A program made the translations under genes and the position numbers. A DNA stretch of 64,000 nt from Anas platyrhynchos (Eukaryota > Chordata > Aves > Anseriformes > Anatidae), in assembly GCF_047663525.1 (NCBI RefSeq), contig NC_092589.1:62491501-62555500 (forward strand), read 5' to 3'. The notes under the pieces were generated by a model, which did not search any database, was not told where the DNA came from, and worked only from the letters and a program-made list of their open reading frames with translations. Of the stretch, positions 11,860-22,116 are shown in pieces; position 1 is the stretch's first letter; each line of letters begins with the position of its first letter.

Positions 11860-12501
11860 TGAATAGAATATTTAGTAAATAGAGTATTTACTAAGTTTTG
11901 TGTAGTGTTATTTAGTCCCACATAACTAGATTTTTCCAACAGAAATAAATTTCCTTCATTGTATTTTTTTTTTTAAAGAAAAAGATCTTTCACCTTCATG
12001 TTGCTGCATTAAATCCAACATAGCATATAGGTAACTGAAAATACTTCTGTGATGTCCATGCAATAGCCTTTGTAAAACAAATTAATTTCCTAAGACACGC
12101 AATCCACAGTTAAATGGGAAATCTACAACCCACTCCTAGATGTCCAGTCTTTTTATTTCCCATAGTTATAGGGAAAGTTAGTCTCCCTAAGCATTACAAT
12201 CACAGCATACTGACCAAAAGATATCTCTGTTAGTTAAAAAGAGATCACTGAAAACAGGGTGTTGTGTGACTTATATTCTTTGGACTTCCTGTGTTAGCAA
12301 CAGTAGTAAACAATTATTTGAGAAAGTTTGGACATTCTTTATGTTTAACTGAAGCCACTTCAGGGGAACAAAAGAGATTCATCTTCACAATGCATTATTG
12401 GAACTATATTTCATGTTAGTAATCAAATAGTTCTCTCCAACCAATACTTACGAACAACATGGAAATAACAAAGCACAACACAAAGTAAACACATGGGCTG
12501 T
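11860..12501. other. Spacer between two CR1 copies
   Basis: AT-rich sequence of about 640 bp; nothing recognisable. Confidence 0.4.
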
Positions 12502-12521
12502 AATAAAACCAAACAAAATAA
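12502..12521. repeat. Left direct repeat (target-site duplication) of CR1
   Basis: AATAAAACCAAACAAAATAA directly abuts the CR1 3' end. Its partner at 13539-13558 is AATAAAATCAAACAAAACAA (18 of 20 identical). Confidence 0.75.
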
Positions 12522-13538
12522 ATCATAGAATCATAGAATATCCTGAGTTGGAAGGGACCCTTAAGGATCATCAAGTCCAACTCTTGACACCGCACAGGTC
12601 TACCCAAAAGTTCAGACCACGTGACTAAGTGCACAGTCCAATCTCTTCTTAAATTCAGACAGGCTCGGTGCAGTGACCACTTCCCTGGGGAGCCTGTTCC
12701 AGTGTGCAACCACCCTCTCTGTGAAGAACCCCCTCCTGATGTCAAGCCTAAATTTCCCCTGCCTCAGCTTAACCCCATTCCCGCGGGTCCTGTCGCTGGT
12801 GTTATTGGAGAAAAGGTCTCCTGCCTCTCGACACCCCCTTATGAGGAAGTTGTAGACTGCGATGAGGTCTCCCCTCAGCCTCCTCTTCTCCAGGCTGAAC
12901 AGGCCCAGTGCCCTCAGCCGTTCCTCGTACGTCTTCCCCTCCAGGCCTTTCACCGTCTTCGTAGCCCTCCTCTGGACACTCTCCAACAGTTTCATGTCCT
13001 TTTTATACTGTGGTGCCCAGAACTGCACACAGTACTCGAGGTGAGGCCGCATCAGCGCAGAGTAGAGCGGGACAATCACCTCCCTCGACCTACTAGCGAT
13101 GCCGTGCTTGATGCACCCCAGGACACGGTTGGCCCTCCTGGCTGCCAGGGCACACTGCTGGCTCATATTCAACTTGCTGTCTACCACGACCCCCAGATCC
13201 CTCTCTTCTAGGCTGCTCTCCAGCGTCTCATCGCCCAGTCTGTACGTGCAGCCAGGGTTTCCCCGTCCCAGGTGCAGGACCTGGCACTTGCTCTTATTGA
13301 ACTTCATGCGGTTGGCGATCGCCCAGCTCTCCAACCTATCCAGATCCCTCTGCAAGGCCTTTCCACCCTCATTCGAGTCCACAACTCCTCCAAGTTTGGT
13401 GTCATCAGCAAACTTGCTCAAAATACCTTCTATTCCTACATCCAGATTGTTTATAAAAATATTGAAAAGTACCGGCCCTAAAATGGAGCCTTGAGGGACC
13501 CCACTGGTGACCGCCCGCCAGCCTGACACAGCCCCATA
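12522..13538 (-). mobile_element. CR1 LINE, 5'-truncated, with open 3' half of ORF2
   Basis: On the minus strand this encodes the reverse transcriptase palm and the whole C-terminal part of CR1 ORF2 in one open frame of about 310 codons (13553 down to 12612). It includes [20 protein letters not shown], the catalytic FADD motif, [29 protein letters not shown] and [16 protein letters not shown]. The apparent start is a TTG in flanking DNA, so no genuine start is present; the endonuclease and N-terminal RT are missing. The element ends in TTCTATGATTCTATGAT repeats at 12522. The open frame suggests a relatively recent insertion. It is not self-sufficient because the 5' end is absent. Confidence 0.93.
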
Positions 13539-13558
13539 AATAAAATCAAACAAAACAA
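13539..13558. repeat. Right direct repeat (target-site duplication) of CR1
   Basis: Partner of 12502-12521, with 2 mismatches in 20. It abuts the truncated 5' end of the CR1 copy. Confidence 0.75.
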
Positions 13559-16140
13559 TGACTACACAGCTTTCTCACCACACTGCCGTACAGCAGTACC
13601 TGGTGTAACTAATTCTGAAAGACAATTTCTAAGGTCTTTTCAGTGGCCTTTCTTTAACCCAGTTGTAGATCTTTTTTCATAAAGATTTCAGTTCATGTAA
13701 ATTTGTTAGCTGTTGTTAAACATTTCATTTCTGAAAGGTGTCAAACTGCTCAATACTGTGTGCTGCACCATGCTGAAAAGAGGACTAATTGGAGTTGCAT
13801 GGGACACTGCTGTCTGAAGGTAATGCTTTTTGACATGTAGCCTCTTTCAACATCTCTTTGTTTGAAATCTAATATAATTTGGTCTGCACAGATTTCTGAA
13901 CAGGTTTATTATATTTTAGTCACTTCTTTCAATTAAGGTTTCTGTGTGAAACTTGTATATCTCTCACTTCGTTAGTTAAAAAAAGTTTCTAGGCATGCTT
14001 GTCACAAAAATGCTGACAGATCTCAAGGATATTACTGTAGTACACCATGACAGTTTTACTGTTGTTTTTGTTTGTTTGTTTGTTTGTTTTAAGTCAATAA
14101 ATTATTCTTCTGTAGAGATTTGTATTTTATTTCCGGTAGAAGGTTTCCTCATTTGCCTTTAAAATGACTGCCATAAAGGTAGACTCCATTAAAGGTTTTT
14201 ACATTTCCCATATTAAATTCTAAAAACAATGATTATTTTCTGCAATGTTTTCATGGCATACTGTATTTCTCAGTCAATAAGAATACAGCCTCTGCTATGC
14301 TGAATAGCATTTATACTTGGACTTATAACGCATCTCCTTATATATGCACAAGGGTCAGCATTAATATCTGAATATCCATCCACCTCTGATCTCAGAGGAC
14401 TCAATTTATTCATATCAATAGTGAATTAATTTTGTCTTTTCTTGTAAGAAATTATATACTACCTTTCATGTGGTTTATTTATTTGTTTATTTATTTAGAA
14501 ATAATAGATTGTCCAATAACACATGACAGATTGTTCCAAAATTACACTTATTTGTATCCATCTTTATTGTTCACTGAAGTATAGGGAAGGTTTTTTGTAC
14601 ATCATACAAAAGCTGTGGCTACAACCAGCATGAGAGAAAGTGTTGTTGTTTCCCATTAAATTAAAAGATAATAATCTTATATTTATTAAATATTTAATTT
14701 CAAAATTTAATTAAAAGTTGTAACTATTCAAAACAAGTTAGGATGCATCATCTGCTACAATAAAGAAAAAACATAGCATCTTCCCTTCACCTCCACCTTT
14801 AGCCTCTCTTTTCAAATACTGTTTCTGATATGACTTATTGCTATCTCAAGTCACCAAAATAGCTAAATTATACATGAGGGTAAAGGGATTAATACAGAAA
14901 ACAAAAATAATGGTCTTGGGAATACAGATACTTTGTTTATCTCCTGTCTGTGTAAATCCCTAAATTATACAGCTTTTTTTTATGTCTTTTTTTTTTTTAA
15001 CTTAAAAACTACTGGGAATTAAGTGTAATGCCATAAAAGAAAAATAATTTTCCACATATCATTAATCTGAGCAAAGTTTTAAAGAGGGTCTACCTTTTAC
15101 AGATACTGCAATGTTGCTGGACAGTAACAAAACCGGAAAATGTCTACTTAAAATGTCTATTGATGGTACTACTAAAATGGATGCAGGTAGGATTAGCCTA
15201 TAAAACTGACTGACAAGCATTATTTCTAATATTTTGATGCTCTGTTTCTGTATTTTCTTCATTTGAGGATGATACCTGTTGGAAAATTCAGTGGACTAAG
15301 ATGCTTCCCCAGTTCTTTCTGAATGGATTCCTTCTGAGTCCAAAATAGGAATAGACATGGAAGAAATGGATCTCGTTCTCTGCAGACAAATTAAGTGAAA
15401 TTTTTACTCTAAAATAATCACTAGTGTATTCATTTATAGCTACTGCAGCTTGACCACAGTCTACTATAGGAGACAAGATTGAACCCTTTTGGTTAGTGGA
15501 ATGATAATTATGCAAAACATGCGTTAAAACTGATTTCTACCAGATATGTTCATTGCTAGTATGTTATGGTCCACAAAAGATAAATGTTGCATCATAAGTT
15601 ATTTGGAAAATGGGGTTTTGGCAGCTGATTTGTGACTCATAGGATGAACATTTAATTGTATAGCTCACTAACTGAAACCTCTGCAAAACCCGAGATATGT
15701 GAGCTGGCAAAACATTTCTCCTGTAGAAAACATCAGTGCTCTAGGACTGAATAGACAAATAGTTCCTGTACAGTGTTTGAAGACTGAAGTGAATTTGAAG
15801 TGAATTTTTTGTCTGTGCATCTTTTCCTTCTAATTCTCTAAAATGATGGATATTAACATCTATATATAATGTAATCACAATATTTTACAAAATACTCTAG
15901 ATACAAAAGAATGAATTAAGTAAAATTGTTGTTATCCTGTAGCTTATTTAATTTAAAATGTAATTAAGTTTACTTTCAACTGCCTTGTTTTAAATGTTAT
16001 TTGCAATGAATTTTTAATAGCTTCCAGTTGTCATGTCCTATTTCAGAAGAACAACGGGTTGCAGTTCATCTCTATTTAATCCAAGAGAAAGCATGTCTCT
16101 GAATTATTGCATTTTCCTCAGTAATTTAATTCATGCTCTT
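13559..16140. other. Intergenic region 5' of TAAR2
   Basis: Strongly AT-rich, with a (GTTT)n tract at 14065-14090 and a (TTTA)n-like tract near 14475-14500. If TAAR2 has a first exon as in mammals it should lie here or further upstream; I could not identify it confidently. Confidence 0.4.
14065..14090. repeat. (GTTT)n simple repeat
   Basis: Five tandem GTTT units within a T-rich run. Confidence 0.85.
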
Positions 16141-16164
16141 GACTAACTTTGTCTTGTCTTCCAG
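16141..16164 (+). other. TAAR2: Candidate TAAR2 exon-2 splice acceptor
   Basis: CTTTGTCTTGTCTTCCAG gives a good polypyrimidine tract with AG at 16163-16164. Mammalian TAAR2 is the two-exon member of the family, which makes an acceptor here expected. A second AG at 16279-16280 (CTCGACAG) lies nearer the conserved DCSEFGNRSC segment but has a poor pyrimidine tract. Confidence 0.5.
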
Positions 16165-16255
16165 TTTAGGACTTGGAATCTTCTGGAAACTCATGAAAAT
16201 TGTATCTACGTATATGTCTGCATATCCAACAGAAAAATCTGATCAAGGATTTATT

Positions 16256-17293
16256 ATGCTTTCTGTGAATACCTCGACAGATTTGACTGATTGCTCTGAG
16301 TTTGGGAACAGGTCCTGTTCTGGCAGCTCCAGGTCACCTGGAGCACGAGGGGTATTGTATCTCTTCATGACTGCAGCCTTCCTGCTCACCATCTCAGGGA
16401 ATCTGGCCATAATTGTTTCCATCTCCTATTTCAAACAGCTTCAGTCCCCGACCAATTTTCTCATCCTATCCATGGCTGCCACGGATTTCCTACTGGGCTT
16501 TGCCATTATGCCCTACAGCATGGTGAGGTCCGTGGAGAACTGCTGGTATTTCGGGATGGCGTTCTGCAAAGTTCATTACAGTTTTGACCTGATGCTCTGC
16601 TTAGTTTCCATTTTCCACCTTTGTTCCATTGCTGTGGATCGCTTTTATGCAATTTGCCACCCTCTGCATTATGCCTATCTGATGACCATGAATGCCATAA
16701 AACAAATAATAGCAGTGTGCTGGTCAGCACCCGCAGCTTTTGCTTTTGGTGTTGTTTTCTCAGAAGCTTATGCTTCTGGAATTGAGGGCTATGAAAATTT
16801 GGTAAAATGCTCAAGCTTGTGCCCTGTCATGTTCAACAAAGTGTGGGGAGCTGTTTTATTTACAGTTGGTCTATTTGCTCCTGCTTGTGTTATGATAGGG
16901 ATCTATTGTAAAATTTTTTTAGTCTCCCAAAAGCACGTATGTGAGTTGAGCCAAGCACACAAGCACACAAAAAGTGATATGAAAAATGAGCTTTCTAAGA
17001 GTAAAGACAGGAAAGCTGCCAGGACTTTGAGTGTAGTTATGCTGGGTTTCTTAATATGCTGGTTTCCCTGTTTTTTTGCAATCTTAATTGATCCATTTTT
17101 AAACTTCTCTACTCCTGTATCTTTGTTTGATGCTCTAACCTGGCTTGGTTATTTAAATTCTCTCTGCAATCCATTAATATACGGCTTTTTCTATCCATGG
17201 TTTCGGAAAGCGTTTAAGTATATTGTAACAGGCAAAATATTCAACTCGCGCTTCCGTACAACAAAACTTGTAGCTGAGGAGCAGTCACACTAG
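16256..17293 (+). CDS. TAAR2: Trace amine-associated receptor 2 (TAAR2)
   Basis: From the ATG at 16256 this is a 345-residue class A GPCR. The frame is open back to 16133, which would add up to 41 residues, with in-frame ATGs at 16193 and 16214. I prefer 16256 because it has A at -3 and gives a family-typical length, but an upstream coding exon spliced at 16164 or 16280 is possible. Numbering from 16256: sequon N5-T-S and N18-R-S in DCSEFGNRSC (nearly the mammalian sequence), C104 (3.25), amine-binding D111 (3.32), DRF at 128-130, W269 (6.48) with P271, Y299 (7.43), and the signature NSLCNPLIYGFFYPWF at 301-316. Family role: primary-amine-sensing receptor, mainly in olfactory epithelium, coupled to Golf/Gs. 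The frame is intact. The stretches FGVVFSEAYASGIEGYE and DPFLNFSTPV mark it as TAAR2 rather than TAAR3/4. Confidence 0.95.
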   Translation: MLSVNTSTDLTDCSEFGNRSCSGSSRSPGARGVLYLFMTAAFLLTISGNLAIIVSISYFKQLQSPTNFLILSMAATDFLLGFAIMPYSMVRSVENCWYFGMAFCKVHYSFDLMLCLVSIFHLCSIAVDRFYAICHPLHYAYLMTMNAIKQIIAVCWSAPAAFAFGVVFSEAYASGIEGYENLVKCSSLCPVMFNKVWGAVLFTVGLFAPACVMIGIYCKIFLVSQKHVCELSQAHKHTKSDMKNELSKSKDRKAARTLSVVMLGFLICWFPCFFAILIDPFLNFSTPVSLFDALTWLGYLNSLCNPLIYGFFYPWFRKAFKYIVTGKIFNSRFRTTKLVAEEQSH

Positions 17294-17436
17294 TAGATTC
17301 TAGAGCTGACAGCCTGTTTAAAGGTGAAAAGGAAACAGTGGATTACTGGGTATTCATGGTTCAGTAACCAGTCTGAAACATAAAATTTGAATTTTGCAAG
17401 ACAGTACTGTAAAATTATCTCAATGTCTATTTCCTT

Positions 17437-17442
17437 AATAAA
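17437..17442 (+). terminator. Candidate poly(A) signal for TAAR2
   Basis: AATAAA 144 bp after the stop codon, followed by T-rich sequence. It is the first canonical hexamer downstream. Confidence 0.5.
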
Positions 17443-19208
17443 ATCAGACTCTTTATATTTTGATATTTATTTACCACCTGTGCTGACTCTTACTGCCTTT
17501 ATAGTGTTTGAGAAGTTAAGTTGTTCTTGAATCTCCTCATGCATGGTTTTGTTATTTCAGGAAGTATACAGTCCATAAACTCAATACTTCACCTAATTAT
17601 GTATGAATACAGCAAATCTTTCTTGAGGTTCACCATCAATAATCTCCTAAACTGAATACATTTCACACTGATATGGTGATAGTATATGCCATCCTTTTGT
17701 GATTTGGGTGTTAATACATAGATGTATAGAGTCTGCTGTTATTCCCAAGCAGATATAATTTCAGTATAATTTTGGCTTAAAGTTGCTCTTTTCCCCTGAA
17801 ATCAGTGGAATCAGGTTTGCAGCCCTTATCCTCCGTGTGTGCAGTACCCAGGAATGAGAGCTACTCACACTTGTATGTACATGCTTGTGCTTTCTTAGTT
17901 TTAATGTCAGATTCCAGATGCTATAAAATATCCTTGCTTATAGCTCACCTCATATCCCCTCCAGCAAATGAGCACTGAACTGGAGCTTCTAGTAAGGTCT
18001 TTGCCATTCTAAACTCCCCCCGAATTCAGTAAGGAGTCACTCACTGCAAGAGTTCACATCAAACAAACGCTTCAAGCAAGGTAGGCTGAGCTGTCATTAT
18101 TGAACACAGCTACTGCAGTCCCTTTACTGTGCACACTTCCTCCAACGTGCCTTTCACAAAATGCATACAGTGCATACTATACTTTTATTATAGTTGGACT
18201 ACCAATAAGCCACTCCCATGTTTAATCACTTGTTGGTTTATCTCAGCTGTGTTGGTATAGCATAGTGGCAATAGCTGTTCATTTATTTTTTTTTTGCTGA
18301 ACACATTCTGTTTGGATCTGAAAAAGCCCAGTTTCACTCTCACTTTGAAACATTTGAGACAGCAAGGACATGGAAGCTCGCAGTCTTATTTGGGGTGGTG
18401 CATAAGGCTCTCTCTAACTTTTCCTAATAATAAATGTAACCCCCAAGGCTTTATAGATAATACAAACGCTCTCTCTGTGAACTAGCTGAACAGTTAGAGC
18501 CAGGAACAGAGCAGGACTTAGTGCCAGAAAGAACTGAGGCATCTAGAAGCTGGATAAGAAACTGCCCCATGTCATTGCTTGACAGGTGTCCAGGGAGCAA
18601 TGCAGACCTCTGGATGAAACAGTGAGGCATTGTGAGTGGTACCCAGGGAGAATAACGATGCTGAGCTCCAGTTTGCTTATGGCCAATGGCTCTGGAAAGC
18701 TGCATCTCTTAAACACAGCCCAGTGCTGACATTCAGGCTTGTCCAGACTCATCTTAATCTTATTTTGCTCCTTCAGTTCTTTCCTGAGGGTCAGCTCTGG
18801 GGCAGCTCTGGTAAAGTGTAGAGCAAACATTTTACATGATAACTTACTGGCCAGGGTACCATCTAGGATGCTATCAGCAGGAGCTTACTGCTGAACCCCA
18901 TGAAATACACAGTGTTTAGGGACAATATAGAAAGTCCTCAGCGTACTGATGTCGGCAGGGAGAGGGAGCTCCATGCCAGGCAATGGGGGACATTACAAAG
19001 CTGGTGTCATAGCCAGATGTTCCAGGTCATGTCTGCATGTGGCTTCTTTAGACAAACTTCTTTGTCATCAAATCACCCTTTGTGTAAAAATAGAAGTGCA
19101 TGCCTGCACATAGCACAGGCTGAAGTCAATGAGAGGTTCACAATGAAAACTAGCAAATATTGAAGGTCCCTGATGTCCTTCCAGCAGTGAAGTCATGCTT
19201 CAGATACA
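17443..19208. other. Intergenic region after TAAR2
   Basis: No gene recognised. I looked for remnants of TAAR3 or TAAR4, which sit between TAAR2 and TAAR5 in mammals, and saw no NSxxNPxxY or DRY-like coding traces, but decayed copies could escape a reading by eye. Confidence 0.35.
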
Positions 19209-19373
19209 GAATCATAGAATAGAATAGAGTCATAAGGTTGGAAAAGACCTCCGAGTTCATCTGGTCCAACCATCCTCCCACCACCAATGTCACCCACTGA
19301 ATCACATCCCCAAGCACCATATCCAACCTTTCCTTAAACATCCTCAGGGATGGTGACTCCACCACCTCCTTGA
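19209..19373 (-). mobile_element. CR1 LINE 3'-end fragment
   Basis: On the minus strand it reads the last codons of ORF2 (ESPSLRMFKERLDMVLGDVI) and the 3' tail with GGTCTTTTCCAACC- and ATTCTATGATTC-type motifs. It is about 165 bp and severely 5'-truncated, ending at CACCTCCTT. It is the same type as the copy at 21.5-22.1 kb. Confidence 0.88.
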
Positions 19374-20368
19374 ATTAATATGAATGAATATGAATCATGA
19401 CACAAAACACGCGATGTAACACTAGACTTGAAGGCGACTACAGGCTCTTTTTAAGTGTCTTCATGATGTTTGCTGCCAGCAATAATCACCACTGAACTCA
19501 ACTATTTGGCAGGTGAGTTTGAATCCCTCCTGCTACTTCAACAGGAATGTCTTAAGTTAAAGTTAGGTGTCTAATTAAGTCTTCAGGTCCACATTAAAAC
19601 ATTTCTGAAAATTCTCTTACATATTAGATGCCTAGCTGGTGACATATGATGCAGTCAGAGACATTGTAAGTAATGATTAAATGACTTAATTAACACATAG
19701 TATAAATCATTCACAGTCAGCCCATTGCAATACATCTTCTACAACAGCTTTTCTTCCAGACTGAAAATCCTCAGAGAATGACTTGCAGTTATCTGGGAGA
19801 CTTCAGTGTGTCATATCCTTGTATCATCCAGTGTGTGCCCTTGGATGTTAAAGGAGTATCTGCTTAGTCAGCCTTCCTACACAACTTTCAGGCTGCAGCT
19901 ATACCTGACCTATCAGAGCAGTTTTTCTGGCCAAAATATCTTGCAGATCTGTCATAGGGTTGGGCTTAGTTCCTGGATGACTTTGCAGGATGCCATGCTG
20001 TTCCACCTGCTCATGAACTTTACAGTAGTCCTATACCTGGTGCTAAACAAAGCACTGTTTTGCATGAAACCTAGGGCAGCAGAGTAACAAGTGTTTTTTT
20101 CAGACCATGTCTGCTGGTGCACAGAACTAGTGTCTGTGGTTCTTGCTACAACTTTCACTGCAGTCAATTCAATATGGTACACATTTATATTCAGACGCAA
20201 AAACTGCAGTCTCTTCAAGTTTTCCCCTCTTTAAATATCATGGTAAACATTTTTTTAATGAAATACATGGTCACTAATTGATATATTTTTTCATGTTTTA
20301 GCGTGAATTGTAGTCTATATCAAATCCGGGCTGTGTTCCTCTCCTCAGGGCAGTAACCAGAAGCTTTA

Positions 20369-20372
<4 letters not shown>

Positions 20373-20400
<28 letters not shown>
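20373..20400. repeat. Poly-T tract, 28 bases
   Basis: Uninterrupted T-run followed by AATGTG. Confidence 0.9.
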
Positions 20401-20403
<3 letters not shown>

Positions 20404-20942
20404 GTGAATGATTCCAGCAAGAGATAAGAGATAACACTGCCTTGGAGAAGGGAGAACATTGCCTCATTCATTCATTCAGGAGTTCAAACTCCTACATCCA
20501 GGTGGTGAACCTGACCTGAGAGCACCCCAGTGGTTCTCCCCCTCTCTGGAATATCCCAGGTTGAACATGTAGGTCTTAAAAGCATCCTGGCCAGCTAATC
20601 CAGACTCAGCCTCCCTGTTGTTTGGCATCTAACAGCAACATTCAGAGACATCTTCAAATTTGGTGATTTTTACTCAAATAATTGCTGTATTTTTATTCTT
20701 AAATGGTTTGCAACTTAACAACTGGCAATTGTTAGCTTCAGTGCCTGACTGTGGTCAGAATAGTTACATTCACTGGCTTTTTTTTTTTGTTGTTGTTATT
20801 TGCTTGTATTTGTTTAGTTTGATCTTTGTGTCACAGCCTAAATTGTGTGAAAGCGTTTTCTACCCCCTTGTGGAGTCTACACGCAAAAGCAGCTTTAAAA
20901 AACTGACAACGTACGACATCTATGTTTTGTTATTATTTATGC

Positions 20943-20944
<2 letters not shown>

Positions 20945-20980
<36 letters not shown>

Positions 20981-20983
20981 ATA
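20945..20983. repeat. (AAAT)n microsatellite
   Basis: About nine perfect AAAT units, likely polymorphic. Confidence 0.92.
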
Positions 20984-21374
20984 CTTGGGTTGCAAAAACA
21001 CGAGCTGAAAAATTTCTGATAAATAGATTGATTTATTTTTCAAAGTCTGTGCTGGGTTTTATGTTGTACCTTAATACTGCAGAGCACTTAGCAAGTGTTT
21101 AGCATCAGGTCGCAGATATAACTGTGGTTTTGGAGGTAGGTGTGTTCTGGAGGTGAAGAAAGTGAGCAACAACATAAAACATACAAATGGCAATTCCCCA
21201 AAGACACTGGGGAATTACATTACATTTCCAAAGTAAAATCTTCAAGATTTAATTTAAAGTTTTTAGTTTATAGATATTAATTTTTGCATGAAAAAATAAG
21301 ATATACTAAAGAATTCATATATTTTCAGGTAGATTAATGAACAATAATCAGTGTCCAAGTTATAATTTTTTTTG

Positions 21375-21393
21375 ACACACACACATACACACA
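21375..21393. repeat. (CA)n short tract
   Basis: ACACACACACATACACACAC; a short interrupted dinucleotide repeat. Confidence 0.8.
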
Positions 21394-21548
21394 AAAATCA
21401 ACCCATAAATGCTTTAATCAGCTTTATGTAAATTAAGTAAATGAAAGTAACTGTTCCATGAAACTCCTGACAAAGGGGCATGTACAGATGTGAACAGAAA
21501 GTAATTTATTTATTCTCCCTTTTGCATAACCAAATATCATCTTTAATG

Positions 21549-22116
21549 GTCCAGCAGGACCAGGGAGGTGATCATCCCCCTGTACTCTGCTCTAGTGAGG
21601 CCACACCCCGAGTGCTGTGTTCAGCTTGGGCCCGTCACTACAGGAAGGACATCGAGGCCCTGGAGCGTGTCCAGAGAAGGGCTATGAAGTTGGTGAAGGG
21701 CCTGGAGCACAAGTCCTGTGAGGAGCAGCTGAGGGCACTGGGGTTGTTTAGTCTGGAGAAGGGGAGGCTCAGGGGCGACCTTATTGCTTTCTGCAACTGC
21801 CTGAAAGGAAGGCATGGGGAGCTGGGGGTCGGCCTCTTGCAGGTAACTAGTGATAGGACTAGCAGGAATGGCCTCAAGTTTTTCCAGGGGAGGTTTAGGT
21901 TGAAAATGAGGAGAGATTTCTCAGAAAGAGCAGTCAGGCATTGGAATGGGCTGCCCAGGGAGGTGGTGGAGTCACTGTCCCTGGGGGTGTTTAAGAAAAG
22001 GTTGGACATGATGCTTAGGGACATGATTTAGTGGGTGATGTTGGTGGTAGGGTGATGCTTGGACCAGATGATCTTGGAGGTCTTTTCCAACCTTAGTGAT
22101 TCTGTGATTCTATGAT
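21549..22116 (+). mobile_element. CR1 LINE 3' fragment with open reading frame
   Basis: On + this reads the C-terminal part of CR1 ORF2 in one frame to a TAG at about 22029-22031: [26 protein letters not shown]-, [27 protein letters not shown]-, [16 protein letters not shown]- and ending in [12 protein letters not shown]. The 3' tail follows, with GGTCTTTTCCAACC and GATTCTGTGATTCTATGAT. The reverse transcriptase catalytic core is absent, so it is a dead 5'-truncated copy. Confidence 0.92.

Larger units (their letters stand above)
19374..21548. other. Intergenic region with simple repeats
   Basis: Contains a 28-base T-run, an (AAAT)n microsatellite and a (CA)n-like tract, listed separately. 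No coding feature is recognised. Confidence 0.4.

Noticed and set aside
12621-13211. 196-codon + strand ORF
   Set aside because: Antisense shadow of the CR1 ORF2 fragment.
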